7,483 nt of DNA from Treponema sp. (GTDB lineage: Bacteria; Spirochaetota; Spirochaetia; Treponematales; Breznakiellaceae): positions 1-7,483 of the forward strand of contig JAISRD010000266.1 in assembly GCA_031273835.1 (NCBI GenBank). The letters are read 5' to 3'. A program made the position numbers and the translations under genes. The notes beneath the pieces are model-generated. The model did not search any database. It saw only the letters and a program-made list of their open reading frames with translations, and was not told the origin of the DNA. Position 1 is the stretch's first letter. The number at the start of each line of letters is the position of its first letter. Below, in pieces: positions 1-5,350 of the stretch.

Positions 1-1130
1 ATGATCGCGTGGACCCTTAAGCTTTTTTCCTCCATAAGCTGATAGACCATGGTATCCGAAACCCTGCCCCGCTGCCGCAGATGGGGAGGGGCGTCCCCTA
101 TGAGGATCATGAGCCGCGATTCGGCATCCCAGGGGAAGCGGAGGGCCCCCTCGTAGAGGGCCTCGTACACCGCCTCGGGCAGGTCCCGGCCCCCCCGGGG
201 GGTGATGCCGTTGAGGGCCCGCTGAAACTGTTTGAAATCCCTGGTAAAGCCCACAGGCCGGGTGAGGTATTCCTCGTAGTAGTCCTTGTACAGTACCATG
301 CCGATACGGAAGTCCGGGAAGGAGGGGAGGATCTTTTCCAGCATGGGAATCAGGGCCTTCCGTACCGCGTCGATATCATCCTTCATGGAACCGGTGGTGT
401 CCAGGCAGATCACCAAATCCAGGGTTCTGCCCCGCTCCCGTTTGAGGATCTCCTCGATCCTGTCCACCAGATCCGCCGGGCCGGTTGAACGGAAAAGCTC
501 CCCCCCGCCCCGGGCGCTTATTTCGGTAAAGCTTTTTTCCGTTTCCTCCATGTAGTTCCCCTCCGGCGGGCCGGGCAGGGGCCGCTGGGTTACCCGCAGG
601 ACGAAGGGATTATCCCGGAAGGGGCCCCGGTAGTCGGCGTAGGGCAGGGCAAAGGCCCTGATGTTAAAATAGGTTCCGTCCACCACATAGATCTCCCCGT
701 GCCTGCCGCTTTCGTATCCGTAGTTGAGTATATAGGGGATATAGATGTGAAAGGCCGCTCCCAGTTCAGCGTGGTATTCCGGGGTTGAGTCTATGAGGGA
801 CCAGATCTTGTCCGACTCGGGGATAACCCGGCCGTCGAGGACCCGGAGCTCCCCGCCGTTGACGGCGTTCCGCTCCGGCGCCCGGTACGCGTAGTTATCC
901 GCGGCCCGCTGCGGGTCTCTGGTCGATTCGGTGAGCAGCACCGAGCCCACCCCCGCCGTTTTCCGTATAAAAAGATGAAAGCCCCCGTCCACCCGCTGTT
1001 CAATCCGGAGATCCCCGGGACCGATAAAAAGCTCCTGTCCCCCGGAATTCCCCCCCGGACCCCCCCGGCTCTGCGCGCCGAGGAGGAAGGGGCAGAGAAA
1101 AAAAAGAACATAAAAAAAACGCGGGCTCAT
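1..1130 (-). CDS. Secreted von Willebrand factor A (VWA) domain protein, 3' end outside window
   Basis: 376 complete codons are visible and the frame is still open at the window edge. The start is an ATG whose first 20 residues (MSPRFFYVLFFLCPFLLGAQ) form a short signal peptide with a plausible signal peptidase I site after LGA, so the protein should be exported; no lipobox cysteine follows. Residues about 30-200 form an N-terminal region I do not recognise. A VWA domain begins near residue 238. Its MIDAS metal-site motif is D244-T-T-G-S248 (DxTxS), followed by GGRDLPEA with D316 and by LIGDAPPH (G345-H350), the usual third strand of this VWA subgroup. The MIDAS residues look intact, so metal-dependent ligand binding is likely, but the partner is unknown. 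No usable Shine-Dalgarno is seen: AGG lies directly against the ATG. The gene diverges from the toxin-antitoxin-like pair. The domain call is firm; the biological role is not known. Confidence 0.88.
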   Translation of the reverse strand, partial: MSPRFFYVLFFLCPFLLGAQSRGGPGGNSGGQELFIGPGDLRIEQRVDGGFHLFIRKTAGVGSVLLTESTRDPQRAADNYAYRAPERNAVNGGELRVLDGRVIPESDKIWSLIDSTPEYHAELGAAFHIYIPYILNYGYESGRHGEIYVVDGTYFNIRAFALPYADYRGPFRDNPFVLRVTQRPLPGPPEGNYMEETEKSFTEISARGGGELFRSTGPADLVDRIEEILKRERGRTLDLVICLDTTGSMKDDIDAVRKALIPMLEKILPSFPDFRIGMVLYKDYYEEYLTRPVGFTRDFKQFQRALNGITPRGGRDLPEAVYEALYEGALRFPWDAESRLMILIGDAPPHLRQRGRVSDTMVYQLMEEKSLRVHAI

Positions 1131-1136
1131 CCTTTT

Positions 1137-1166
1137 AAGTATCGGCGGGAAAGGGGCTTTCTTGCA
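1137..1166 (-). promoter_or_regulatory. Possible promoter for the VWA gene, implying a nearly leaderless mRNA
   Basis: Reading the minus strand, TTGCAA and GATACT lie 18 nt apart. Each matches four of six bases of the sigma-70 consensus hexamers. GATACT ends 7 nt before the ATG, so transcription would begin at or next to the start codon. This agrees with the lack of a correctly spaced Shine-Dalgarno. It rests on consensus reading only, in a GC-rich region, so it is weak. Confidence 0.25.
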
Positions 1167-1168
1167 AT

Positions 1169-1203
1169 GCCGCCGGTGGCGGCCTGTTTGTACCCCTGAG
1201 GGG
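1169..1203. repeat. Two short perfect GC-rich inverted repeats in the divergent intergenic region
   Basis: GCCGCC-GGT-GGCGGC (1169-1183) is a perfect 6-bp stem with a 3-nt loop. CCCCTGAGGGG (1193-1203) is a second perfect palindrome 9 nt further on. They lie between the VWA start and the toxin-like gene. They could be operator sites, mRNA hairpins or parts of a dispersed repeat. There is no T-run on either side, so they are not typical intrinsic terminators. Confidence 0.4.
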
Positions 1204-1240
1204 GGCGTTTATGCCTGGAAATGAAGAACGCCGTGATACG

Positions 1241-1297
1241 AGCCGGTTAAATTTCTTCCTTCCCTTTCTCACTTTCGTGCCCTTGGCGGTTAAAAAT
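1241..1297. repeat. Putative dispersed intergenic repeat at the left edge of the toxin-antitoxin-like island
   Basis: On the minus strand this reads as a purine-rich AACCGCC-AAGGGCACGAAAG-type sequence followed by a run of GAAAGG/GGAAGG. Its ends share an 8-bp direct repeat, CGGTTAAA, at 1244-1251 and 1287-1294. From memory, intergenic AACCGC-AAGG-type elements occur in many copies in some bacterial genomes, and this resembles them. The direct repeat is seen in the sequence. Multicopy status is inference, because only one copy falls in this window. Confidence 0.35.
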
Positions 1298-1313
1298 TCC
1301 CGATAAGCGTACC

Positions 1314-1604
1314 GTGTTGCGCCACGTACCGGTTTTGTGCCAGACTGAAGACAGGGAAGTCGTCCTTGAGTTCAACGAGGCCGTGTTTCAGCACGGTATC
1401 AGCAAGGAGGACATCCTGCACGCCTATAAGAACAGGGTGTGTGATGCTTTGGTGGAAGGACTGCCGGAAAAATATGCGCTTGTCGGCTTTGACCGTGCGG
1501 GAAACGCTCTTGAAATCATGTACAACCCGATAGATGGCAACCGCATCAATATCTTTCACGCGATGAAGGCCCGCAACAGCTTTATCAAACAGCTTGGCCT
1601 TTAG
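1314..1604 (+). CDS. Putative type II toxin (BrnT/RelE-like small protein)
   Basis: A 96-residue reading frame with a GTG start. The body fits a family of small toxin-like proteins: VFQHGISKEDILHA (about residues 27-40), then YALVGFDRAGNALEIMYN (about 54-71), then INIFHAMKARNSFI (about 78-91). The pattern of a beta-hairpin core plus a C-terminal helix rich in K/R resembles the BrnT/RelE-fold superfamily, whose members typically cut mRNA. The assignment to BrnT itself is uncertain. The stop is 9 nt before the downstream partner gene, and toxin-before-antitoxin order is typical of BrnT and HigB systems. The start is doubtful: no Shine-Dalgarno precedes the GTG, and the frame stays open upstream to 1251 through the repeat-like sequence. 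Homologues as I recall them begin near the IEFNE-like segment (here VLEFNEAVF, about residue 18), so the first 15-17 residues may not be native. GC is lower than in the neighbours, suggesting acquisition by transfer. Confidence 0.7.
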   Translation: MLRHVPVLCQTEDREVVLEFNEAVFQHGISKEDILHAYKNRVCDALVEGLPEKYALVGFDRAGNALEIMYNPIDGNRINIFHAMKARNSFIKQLGL

Positions 1605-1613
1605 GGGATAACT

Positions 1614-1850
1614 ATGGCAAAAATGACCGAAGAAGAAGCCTGGGCGTTGGACGACTATGTAACCAATAACGAAATCACACTGGGACCTAACGGCAGCGGG
1701 TGGCTTAGCCAGCGGGAAGCGCGCATTATGGGTGTGGACGACGTTTCCGCCACATGGCTTCGCGTCAAAGCTGAGGCTGCCCACAAAAGTATCGGTCAAA
1801 TTATCAATGAGATAGTCCGTAAAGAAATCGCCGCTTCTTCCGTCGTGTAA
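1614..1850 (+). CDS. Putative antitoxin of the toxin-antitoxin-like pair
   Basis: A 78-residue acidic-start protein (MAKMTEEEAWALDDYVTNN...) with an ATG start. A good Shine-Dalgarno, TAGGGGAT (1601-1608 region), overlaps the stop codon of the upstream gene, so translation is probably coupled. The N-terminal third is acidic and probably flexible, as expected of a toxin-binding segment. The middle GWLSQREARIMGVDD (about 38-52) is followed by a helical C-terminus (WLRVKAEAAHKSIGQIINEIVRKEI, given in two parts: 58-69 and 70-82 by eye), which could be a DNA-binding helical unit that autoregulates the operon. I recognise the two-gene arrangement more than the family name. It ends 84 nt from the convergent EEP gene. 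GC and codon use are closer to the toxin gene than to the rest of the window. Confidence 0.7.
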   Translation: MAKMTEEEAWALDDYVTNNEITLGPNGSGWLSQREARIMGVDDVSATWLRVKAEAAHKSIGQIINEIVRKEIAASSVV

Positions 1851-1893
1851 CCCCCCCGGCTTTTGCTTTATGTACGCTTTTCTGAGAGTGTGT

Positions 1894-1910
1894 CTGCCTA
1901 TTAGGCGCAG
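1894..1910. terminator. Weak imperfect hairpin between convergent genes
   Basis: CTGCCT-ATT-AGGCGCAG folds into a 7-bp stem with one bulged G. It lies in the 84-nt space between the convergent antitoxin-like and EEP genes, where a bidirectional terminator would be expected. Neither side has a clear U-tract, so termination activity is doubtful. Confidence 0.25.
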
Positions 1911-1934
1911 GGGCATATCGGAGTAATTCCCGCT

Positions 1935-3065
1935 TTATTTTAACAGAAAGGTCAGTTTTACCGGGTTATGATCGGAATTCTTAAAGTCCAAATCGATGGT
2001 TTGGACCGAAAGAACCTCCACGTTGGGGGAAACGATAAATCCGTCTATCAGATAGAACTGCTTTCCCTCCCGGTTTCCGTCATAGGGCTCGTTGAGGAGC
2101 CGGCAGCTGGGCGACGAAGGGTCGGCGGCAAAAATCCAGCCTTCGCCGAATTGGGCGGGATCGAGGGTCCCCGGTATAAAGTATTCGGTATGGATAAGGG
2201 GATACCGTTCCTCAGCGCCGGGGAAGTTCTGGTTAAAATCCCCGCCGGCGACACAGTAATTCCCTTTTGAGTACTCGGCTTCAAGAAATTCCCTTAAGAC
2301 CCTGGTCTGGGCCTCCCTGCCTTCGCCGTCTGAATCATAGGCATCCAGGTGGACGTTTACCAGCACCAGCTGGGCCGGGTCATCCCCCTCGGTCTGCAGG
2401 GGAACCCGTTCCACCAGGAGGCAGCGCTTTAACTGGGCGGCGCGGACGGGCCATTCAAAGGATGTGGGCAGGCTGATGCGTTCCGCCTGAAGGACGGCGT
2501 AGTTGCTCAGGGTCAGGATGCCGCTTTCCACCCCGCCTATAAAATGGGGGACGGGGTAGGGGATGAATTTTACCTTGAAGTTACAGGCAAAAGCCGACGA
2601 ACCTTTCCAGGTTTCGGAAAAATAACCGGCCTGATCGACGCCGTAGGAACGCTTGGAATTAACGTCCACTTCCTGGAGAAACACGATGTCCGGGGCGCTG
2701 GTGGAAAGGAAGGCCTGGATGGCCCAGATATTTTCTTCCACATTCCTCCCCGTAGCGGGCCGTACTCCCCTGCCGCCGTCCATAAAGAAATCCTGGCTCA
2801 TATCCAGGGAGGCGTAACCGATATTCCAGGAATAAAGCTCAATGGGAGTACCGGCCAGGGGCAGCAGCGGGGGAGACTTGATAACGCTCACCGGTTCCCG
2901 GGAAGCGGGGCGGTATTCATTGGCGCTTATCCAGAAGAGGAAAGCGGCGGGAATCAGGGCCAGGACAAGCAGAATGCCCGCAATAATTATCACAAGGCGC
3001 ACGTATTTAACCACGCTTTTATTGTACTGTAAAAACCTTCCTAATGGAAGCTTATGCCGAGACAA
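1935..3065 (-). CDS. Membrane-anchored endonuclease/exonuclease/phosphatase (EEP) family protein
   Basis: The EEP fold is clear from its motifs, in residues counted from the TTG at 3065: SWNIGY (N81), FLQEVD (E132), VNVHLDAYD (H239), GGDFNQNF (D276, N278), LIDGFIVSP (D341) and SDHNPV (D365-H366). These are the metal-binding and catalytic positions of Mg-dependent phosphodiester or phosphomonoester hydrolases of the DNase I/sphingomyelinase class. The full catalytic set is present, so the enzyme should be active; the substrate cannot be told from sequence. A single hydrophobic segment at about 22-47 preceded by K and R predicts an N-terminal membrane anchor with the catalytic domain outside the cytoplasm. 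The start is uncertain. The TTG at 3065 overlaps the upstream gene by 25 nt and has no Shine-Dalgarno. A GTG at 3014 would give MVKYVRLVIII..., a textbook signal anchor, but the nearest AGGAAGG is 21 nt away and overlaps the upstream stop codon. Translational coupling to the NAGPA gene is likely. Confidence 0.88.
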   Translation of the reverse strand: MSRHKLPLGRFLQYNKSVVKYVRLVIIIAGILLVLALIPAAFLFWISANEYRPASREPVSVIKSPPLLPLAGTPIELYSWNIGYASLDMSQDFFMDGGRGVRPATGRNVEENIWAIQAFLSTSAPDIVFLQEVDVNSKRSYGVDQAGYFSETWKGSSAFACNFKVKFIPYPVPHFIGGVESGILTLSNYAVLQAERISLPTSFEWPVRAAQLKRCLLVERVPLQTEGDDPAQLVLVNVHLDAYDSDGEGREAQTRVLREFLEAEYSKGNYCVAGGDFNQNFPGAEERYPLIHTEYFIPGTLDPAQFGEGWIFAADPSSPSCRLLNEPYDGNREGKQFYLIDGFIVSPNVEVLSVQTIDLDFKNSDHNPVKLTFLLK

Positions 3066-4033
3066 ATCGCCACGGCCCGCTCGACGCCGGGGATAAAGCG
3101 GTGTATGGGCCTGTTCAGGACTCTGACGGCGGATTTTCCGTCCCCCAGGACCAGGGCGCTGGAACCTCCGCCGTCAAAGCAGAGCCCCTCCTCGGCCCCC
3201 AGTCGCCGCAGGATCTGTCCCGTTTCGGCTTCGGTGGCGCCCCTGCTTCCGCTCCTCCGCCCGTCTATGACCAGCAGATAGAGTATCCCGCCGCCGGAAG
3301 AGAGCCCCGCGGCGCTCCGGGGGTGCCGGGCGCCGTCCCTGCCGGTAATTTCCCCGTTCTCAAGGACCCGGTAAAAGCCCCCCACGGCATATTCAACCGT
3401 GTGTTTATCCGGGTCCGCATATGTATCCGCCCCGCCCCGGCCGCCGGGCAATGGTACGCCGGCCTGGTTTAAAACCGCCGCCCGGGGGGCGGATTCCGCT
3501 GAATAAAACACCAGGGCGTCGTAGGCCCCGGCGGGACCCGAGAGTATTTTTCCCTCGGAAACCGCCAGGCCCGTTACCGTCCTGTCCTCTCCTTCCAGTG
3601 CCGTGGAGGGCTCAAAGGGATTGGCGTTGATCCCCGCTGTACAGCCTGAGTTTTTTACAAAGGAGCTTACCTTAGTTGACGGAACCGTACCGGGGGTCCC
3701 GTCCTTCGGGGAAGGGCCCACCGTCAGACTTAAGCGGGGATTGGTTAAATCGGCCCGGAGGGCCCAGAATTCCAGTGGGGGTTCGGAGATTACCCCCGCC
3801 AGGGCTTCAATACCGAAGGACTTCGCCGGTGGACTTCCAGATTCCACCGGTGAAATCCGGGAGTTGTCCGTCAGGGAACGCCATTGGGGGACAAATTCTT
3901 CAATGGAGGAAGCCCCGACGGGCAACGGGGGATCCAAACCTGCGGGGGCCGAAGCGCAGGACCAGAGGGGCAGGAGAAGGGCAATCCCAAAACTTACAAA
4001 AGCCCTGGGATTCCGCTTGTTTTTCACAGGCAA
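3041..4033 (-). CDS. Phosphodiester glycosidase (NAGPA) domain lipoprotein
   Basis: A 330-residue protein. Positive residues (KNKR, 4-7) precede a hydrophobic stretch and the lipobox LWSC, so C26 is the likely lipidated residue and the protein should sit on a membrane facing the periplasm or outside. The C-terminal half carries the features of the NAGPA family (Pfam phosphodiester glycosidase; the animal member is the uncovering enzyme that removes GlcNAc from phosphodiesters on lysosomal enzymes): GINANPF (134-140), HPRSAAGLS (237-245), LLVIDGRR (253-260), SRGATEAE and CFDGGGSSALV (285-295). Bacterial members are widespread in envelopes and mostly uncharacterised; cleavage of a sugar phosphodiester is inferred from family. 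The start is TTG, 3 nt after the rpsU stop; a GTG two codons later (4027) is an alternative that changes only the first residues. No strong Shine-Dalgarno is seen, so expression probably depends on coupling to rpsU. The EEP gene overlaps or directly follows it. Confidence 0.87.
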   Translation of the reverse strand: MPVKNKRNPRAFVSFGIALLLPLWSCASAPAGLDPPLPVGASSIEEFVPQWRSLTDNSRISPVESGSPPAKSFGIEALAGVISEPPLEFWALRADLTNPRLSLTVGPSPKDGTPGTVPSTKVSSFVKNSGCTAGINANPFEPSTALEGEDRTVTGLAVSEGKILSGPAGAYDALVFYSAESAPRAAVLNQAGVPLPGGRGGADTYADPDKHTVEYAVGGFYRVLENGEITGRDGARHPRSAAGLSSGGGILYLLVIDGRRSGSRGATEAETGQILRRLGAEEGLCFDGGGSSALVLGDGKSAVRVLNRPIHRFIPGVERAVAICLGISFH

Positions 4034-4036
4034 TTC

Positions 4037-4240
4037 TTAATACTCTGCTTTGCCTTTCCGGTGTTTCTTCATCAATTTACGGGCAATCGCCTTCTTTTTC
4101 CGGTTAAGGATCGTGGAGGGTTTTTCGTAGTATTCACGTTTTTTATATTCCCGGATGATGCCTTCCTTTTCCACCATACGCTTAAAGCGCTTGATAGCCT
4201 TTTCCAGCATCTCATTATCATCTACGATAATATGAGCCAA
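4037..4240 (-). CDS. rpsU: Small ribosomal subunit protein bS21
   Basis: A 67-residue very basic protein: AHIIVDDNEMLEKAIKRFKR, then EGIIREYKKREYYEKPS, then a K/R-rich tail ending KKHRKGKAEY. This is the full-length bS21 pattern. It binds 16S rRNA near the anti-Shine-Dalgarno end of the 30S platform and helps initiation. The start is TTG, supported by an almost perfect Shine-Dalgarno 10 nt upstream and by the AHIIV N-terminus normal for the family; no in-frame ATG fits. AT content is higher than in the neighbours, as lysine-rich ribosomal genes often show. The upstream M23 gene is 66 nt away and the downstream NAGPA lipoprotein only 3 nt away, so it heads the second half of the gene block. 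Confidence 0.95.
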   Translation of the reverse strand: MAHIIVDDNEMLEKAIKRFKRMVEKEGIIREYKKREYYEKPSTILNRKKKAIARKLMKKHRKGKAEY

Positions 4241-4248
4241 ATGTAATT

Positions 4249-4258
4249 CACCTCCTTT
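4249..4258 (-). promoter_or_regulatory. Strong Shine-Dalgarno that fixes the TTG start of rpsU
   Basis: On the minus strand the site reads AAAGGAGGTG, a near-complete complement of the 16S rRNA 3' end. GGAGG is separated from the TTG start by 10 nt. It is the strongest ribosome-binding site in the window and explains how rpsU can be highly expressed from a non-ATG start. Confidence 0.85.
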
Positions 4259-4286
4259 CGCAGTGCGTAAAAATAGTGTTCTTTGA

Positions 4287-4304
4287 GCCGGTTCCGAAAC
4301 CGGC
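4287..4304 (-). terminator. Perfect 7-bp hairpin between the M23 gene and rpsU
   Basis: On the minus strand GCCGGTT-TCGG-AACCGGC forms a 7-bp GC-rich stem with a 4-nt TCGG loop (UUCG-like but not canonical). It begins 3 nt after the M23 stop codon. The following T-rich stretch (TATTTTT) is about 12 nt away rather than adjacent, so it is not a classic intrinsic terminator. It may attenuate read-through into rpsU, protect an mRNA 3' end, or mark a processing site. The stem is certain; the role is inference. Confidence 0.55.
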
Positions 4305-4306
4305 CG

Positions 4307-5347
4307 TTATTCATTCATTATCTTCAGAATCGCGTCTTTGTCAAGGACGGTCCGTTCCAGAAAGGCTTCGGGGTCGGTATTTTCCGCCGCCACCCGGACC
4401 TCCCAATGGAGATGGGCGCCGGTGGCAAACCCGGTGGCCCCGGCGCTGCCGAGCCTGGTTCCGGTCTGGACCAGGTCCCCCGGGGATACGTCAATGCTGT
4501 CCAGGTGATAACAGAGGGAATAAACCCCCGGCATGTGTTCAATGATTATGGTATTGCCCGTTACGATGCGGAATTTCGCCAGCGCCACCTTTCCGGGGGC
4601 GCAGGCGGAGACGGGGGTTCCCTTAGGCGCCCGGTAATCAATCCCCGCGTGTATGGAAGTGCTGCTTTTGCCGTTGGGATATTTGTAGATCCGCCGGCCC
4701 CCGTAGCGGGAGGTTTGGACCTGGGAATTGACGGGGAGTATAAAATTTCCCAGGGAATAAAGGTCCCCCCCCGTATGGGCGAGGATGGCCCACAATTCCT
4801 GGGCTTCCCTGGTTTTTTGAGGGTCCGGTACGGTAAGAAGGTCCGACATGGAATCGGTGATGGCTATGGTTTCGGACGCGAATTTCCGGTCCTCAATCGT
4901 AAAAGGAAGCTCCCCCAGGGTCCGGCCCCCCGCTTCAAAGCGCAGCGATCCCCTGCCGGGAGCGGCGGTGGAGGGAACCGCCATGAGGGCCGCCCATACG
5001 GGTCCGCGCTTTGATTCAAGCCCCGGATCAAAAAGGACCGCCGCCCCGATTTGTTTTCCCGCCGGGTCGATGAGCAGAGCCTTCATGGGGGATGCGGGAG
5101 AAGCGGCGGCGCTTCCCGGGGGGAGGGCAAAGCCGGAAAGGGCCGCCGTAAAGGGTTCCCCCGGACGGACCGCGCCTGGAAAGGCGGCGAACTTAAGGTT
5201 CCCGCCTGCGGTAACCGGGTTTCCGCCTGCGGCAGCCGGGTTCCCAACTGCGGCAGCCGCCGGGGCCCGTCCCTGGGAAGGCAGCGCGTTGAGGCTCAGC
5301 AGCAGCAGAAGGGTGAGCCAAAGTGGTTTTACCCTGAGCTTATCCAT
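4307..5347 (-). CDS. Secreted M23 (LytM-type) metallopeptidase
   Basis: A 346-residue protein. Residues 1-26 form a signal peptide (MDKLRVKPLWLTLLLLLSLN, then ALPSQG). Residues about 30-50 are a low-complexity Ala/Gly/Asn/Pro linker made of three 7-residue repeats. Residues 52-152 look like a beta-rich accessory domain. Residues about 205-330 are the M23 peptidase domain, with zinc ligands in SIHAGIDYRAP (H233, D237) and GAHLHWEVRV (H314), plus the conserved H281 in YHLDS and H312. All catalytic positions are present, so this should be an active zinc endopeptidase acting on peptidoglycan cross-links in the periplasm. The ATG start lies 3 nt after the recJ stop, and a GGGAAG element inside the recJ 3' end is about 8 nt upstream, so co-expression with recJ is likely. 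The specific cell-wall role, such as division or morphogenesis, cannot be read from the sequence. Confidence 0.93.
   Translation of the reverse strand: MDKLRVKPLWLTLLLLLSLNALPSQGRAPAAAAVGNPAAAGGNPVTAGGNLKFAAFPGAVRPGEPFTAALSGFALPPGSAAASPASPMKALLIDPAGKQIGAAVLFDPGLESKRGPVWAALMAVPSTAAPGRGSLRFEAGGRTLGELPFTIEDRKFASETIAITDSMSDLLTVPDPQKTREAQELWAILAHTGGDLYSLGNFILPVNSQVQTSRYGGRRIYKYPNGKSSTSIHAGIDYRAPKGTPVSACAPGKVALAKFRIVTGNTIIIEHMPGVYSLCYHLDSIDVSPGDLVQTGTRLGSAGATGFATGAHLHWEVRVAAENTDPEAFLERTVLDKDAILKIMNE
5199..5261 (-). repeat. Three 21-bp tandem repeats inside the M23 gene
   Basis: Three contiguous 21-bp units (5199-5219, 5220-5240, 5241-5261) share the core CTGCGG(C/T)A(A/G)CCG on the plus strand. 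They encode the 7-residue units AAAVGNP, AAAGGNP and VTAGGNL just after the signal peptide. In-frame units can be gained or lost without breaking the gene, so the linker length may vary between strains. Confidence 0.8.
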
Positions 5348-5350
5348 ACA

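Noticed and set aside
81..488. Plus-strand frame of 135 codons opposite the VWA domain
   Set aside because: It is a shadow of the MIDAS-containing VWA coding sequence, without its own ribosome-binding site or domain.
1169..1203. GC-rich palindromes considered as an intrinsic terminator
   Set aside because: No T-run follows on either strand, and the site lies upstream of divergent genes rather than after a gene end.
1308..1331. CGTACCG repeated at 1308-1314 and 1325-1331, considered as an operator for the toxin-antitoxin-like pair
   Set aside because: Two 7-bp direct copies 17 bp apart can occur by chance, and the second lies inside the predicted coding frame. There is no further support.
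1290..1916. Minus-strand frame of 208 codons covering the toxin-antitoxin-like pair
   Set aside because: It is the complement of two plus-strand genes that have family-like motifs and, for the second, a proper Shine-Dalgarno. The antisense translation shows no domain.
4283..5014. Plus-strand frame of 243 codons opposite the M23 gene
   Set aside because: It is antisense to the M23 domain with all zinc ligands present, has no signal peptide or motif, and is best explained by GC-rich codon bias.
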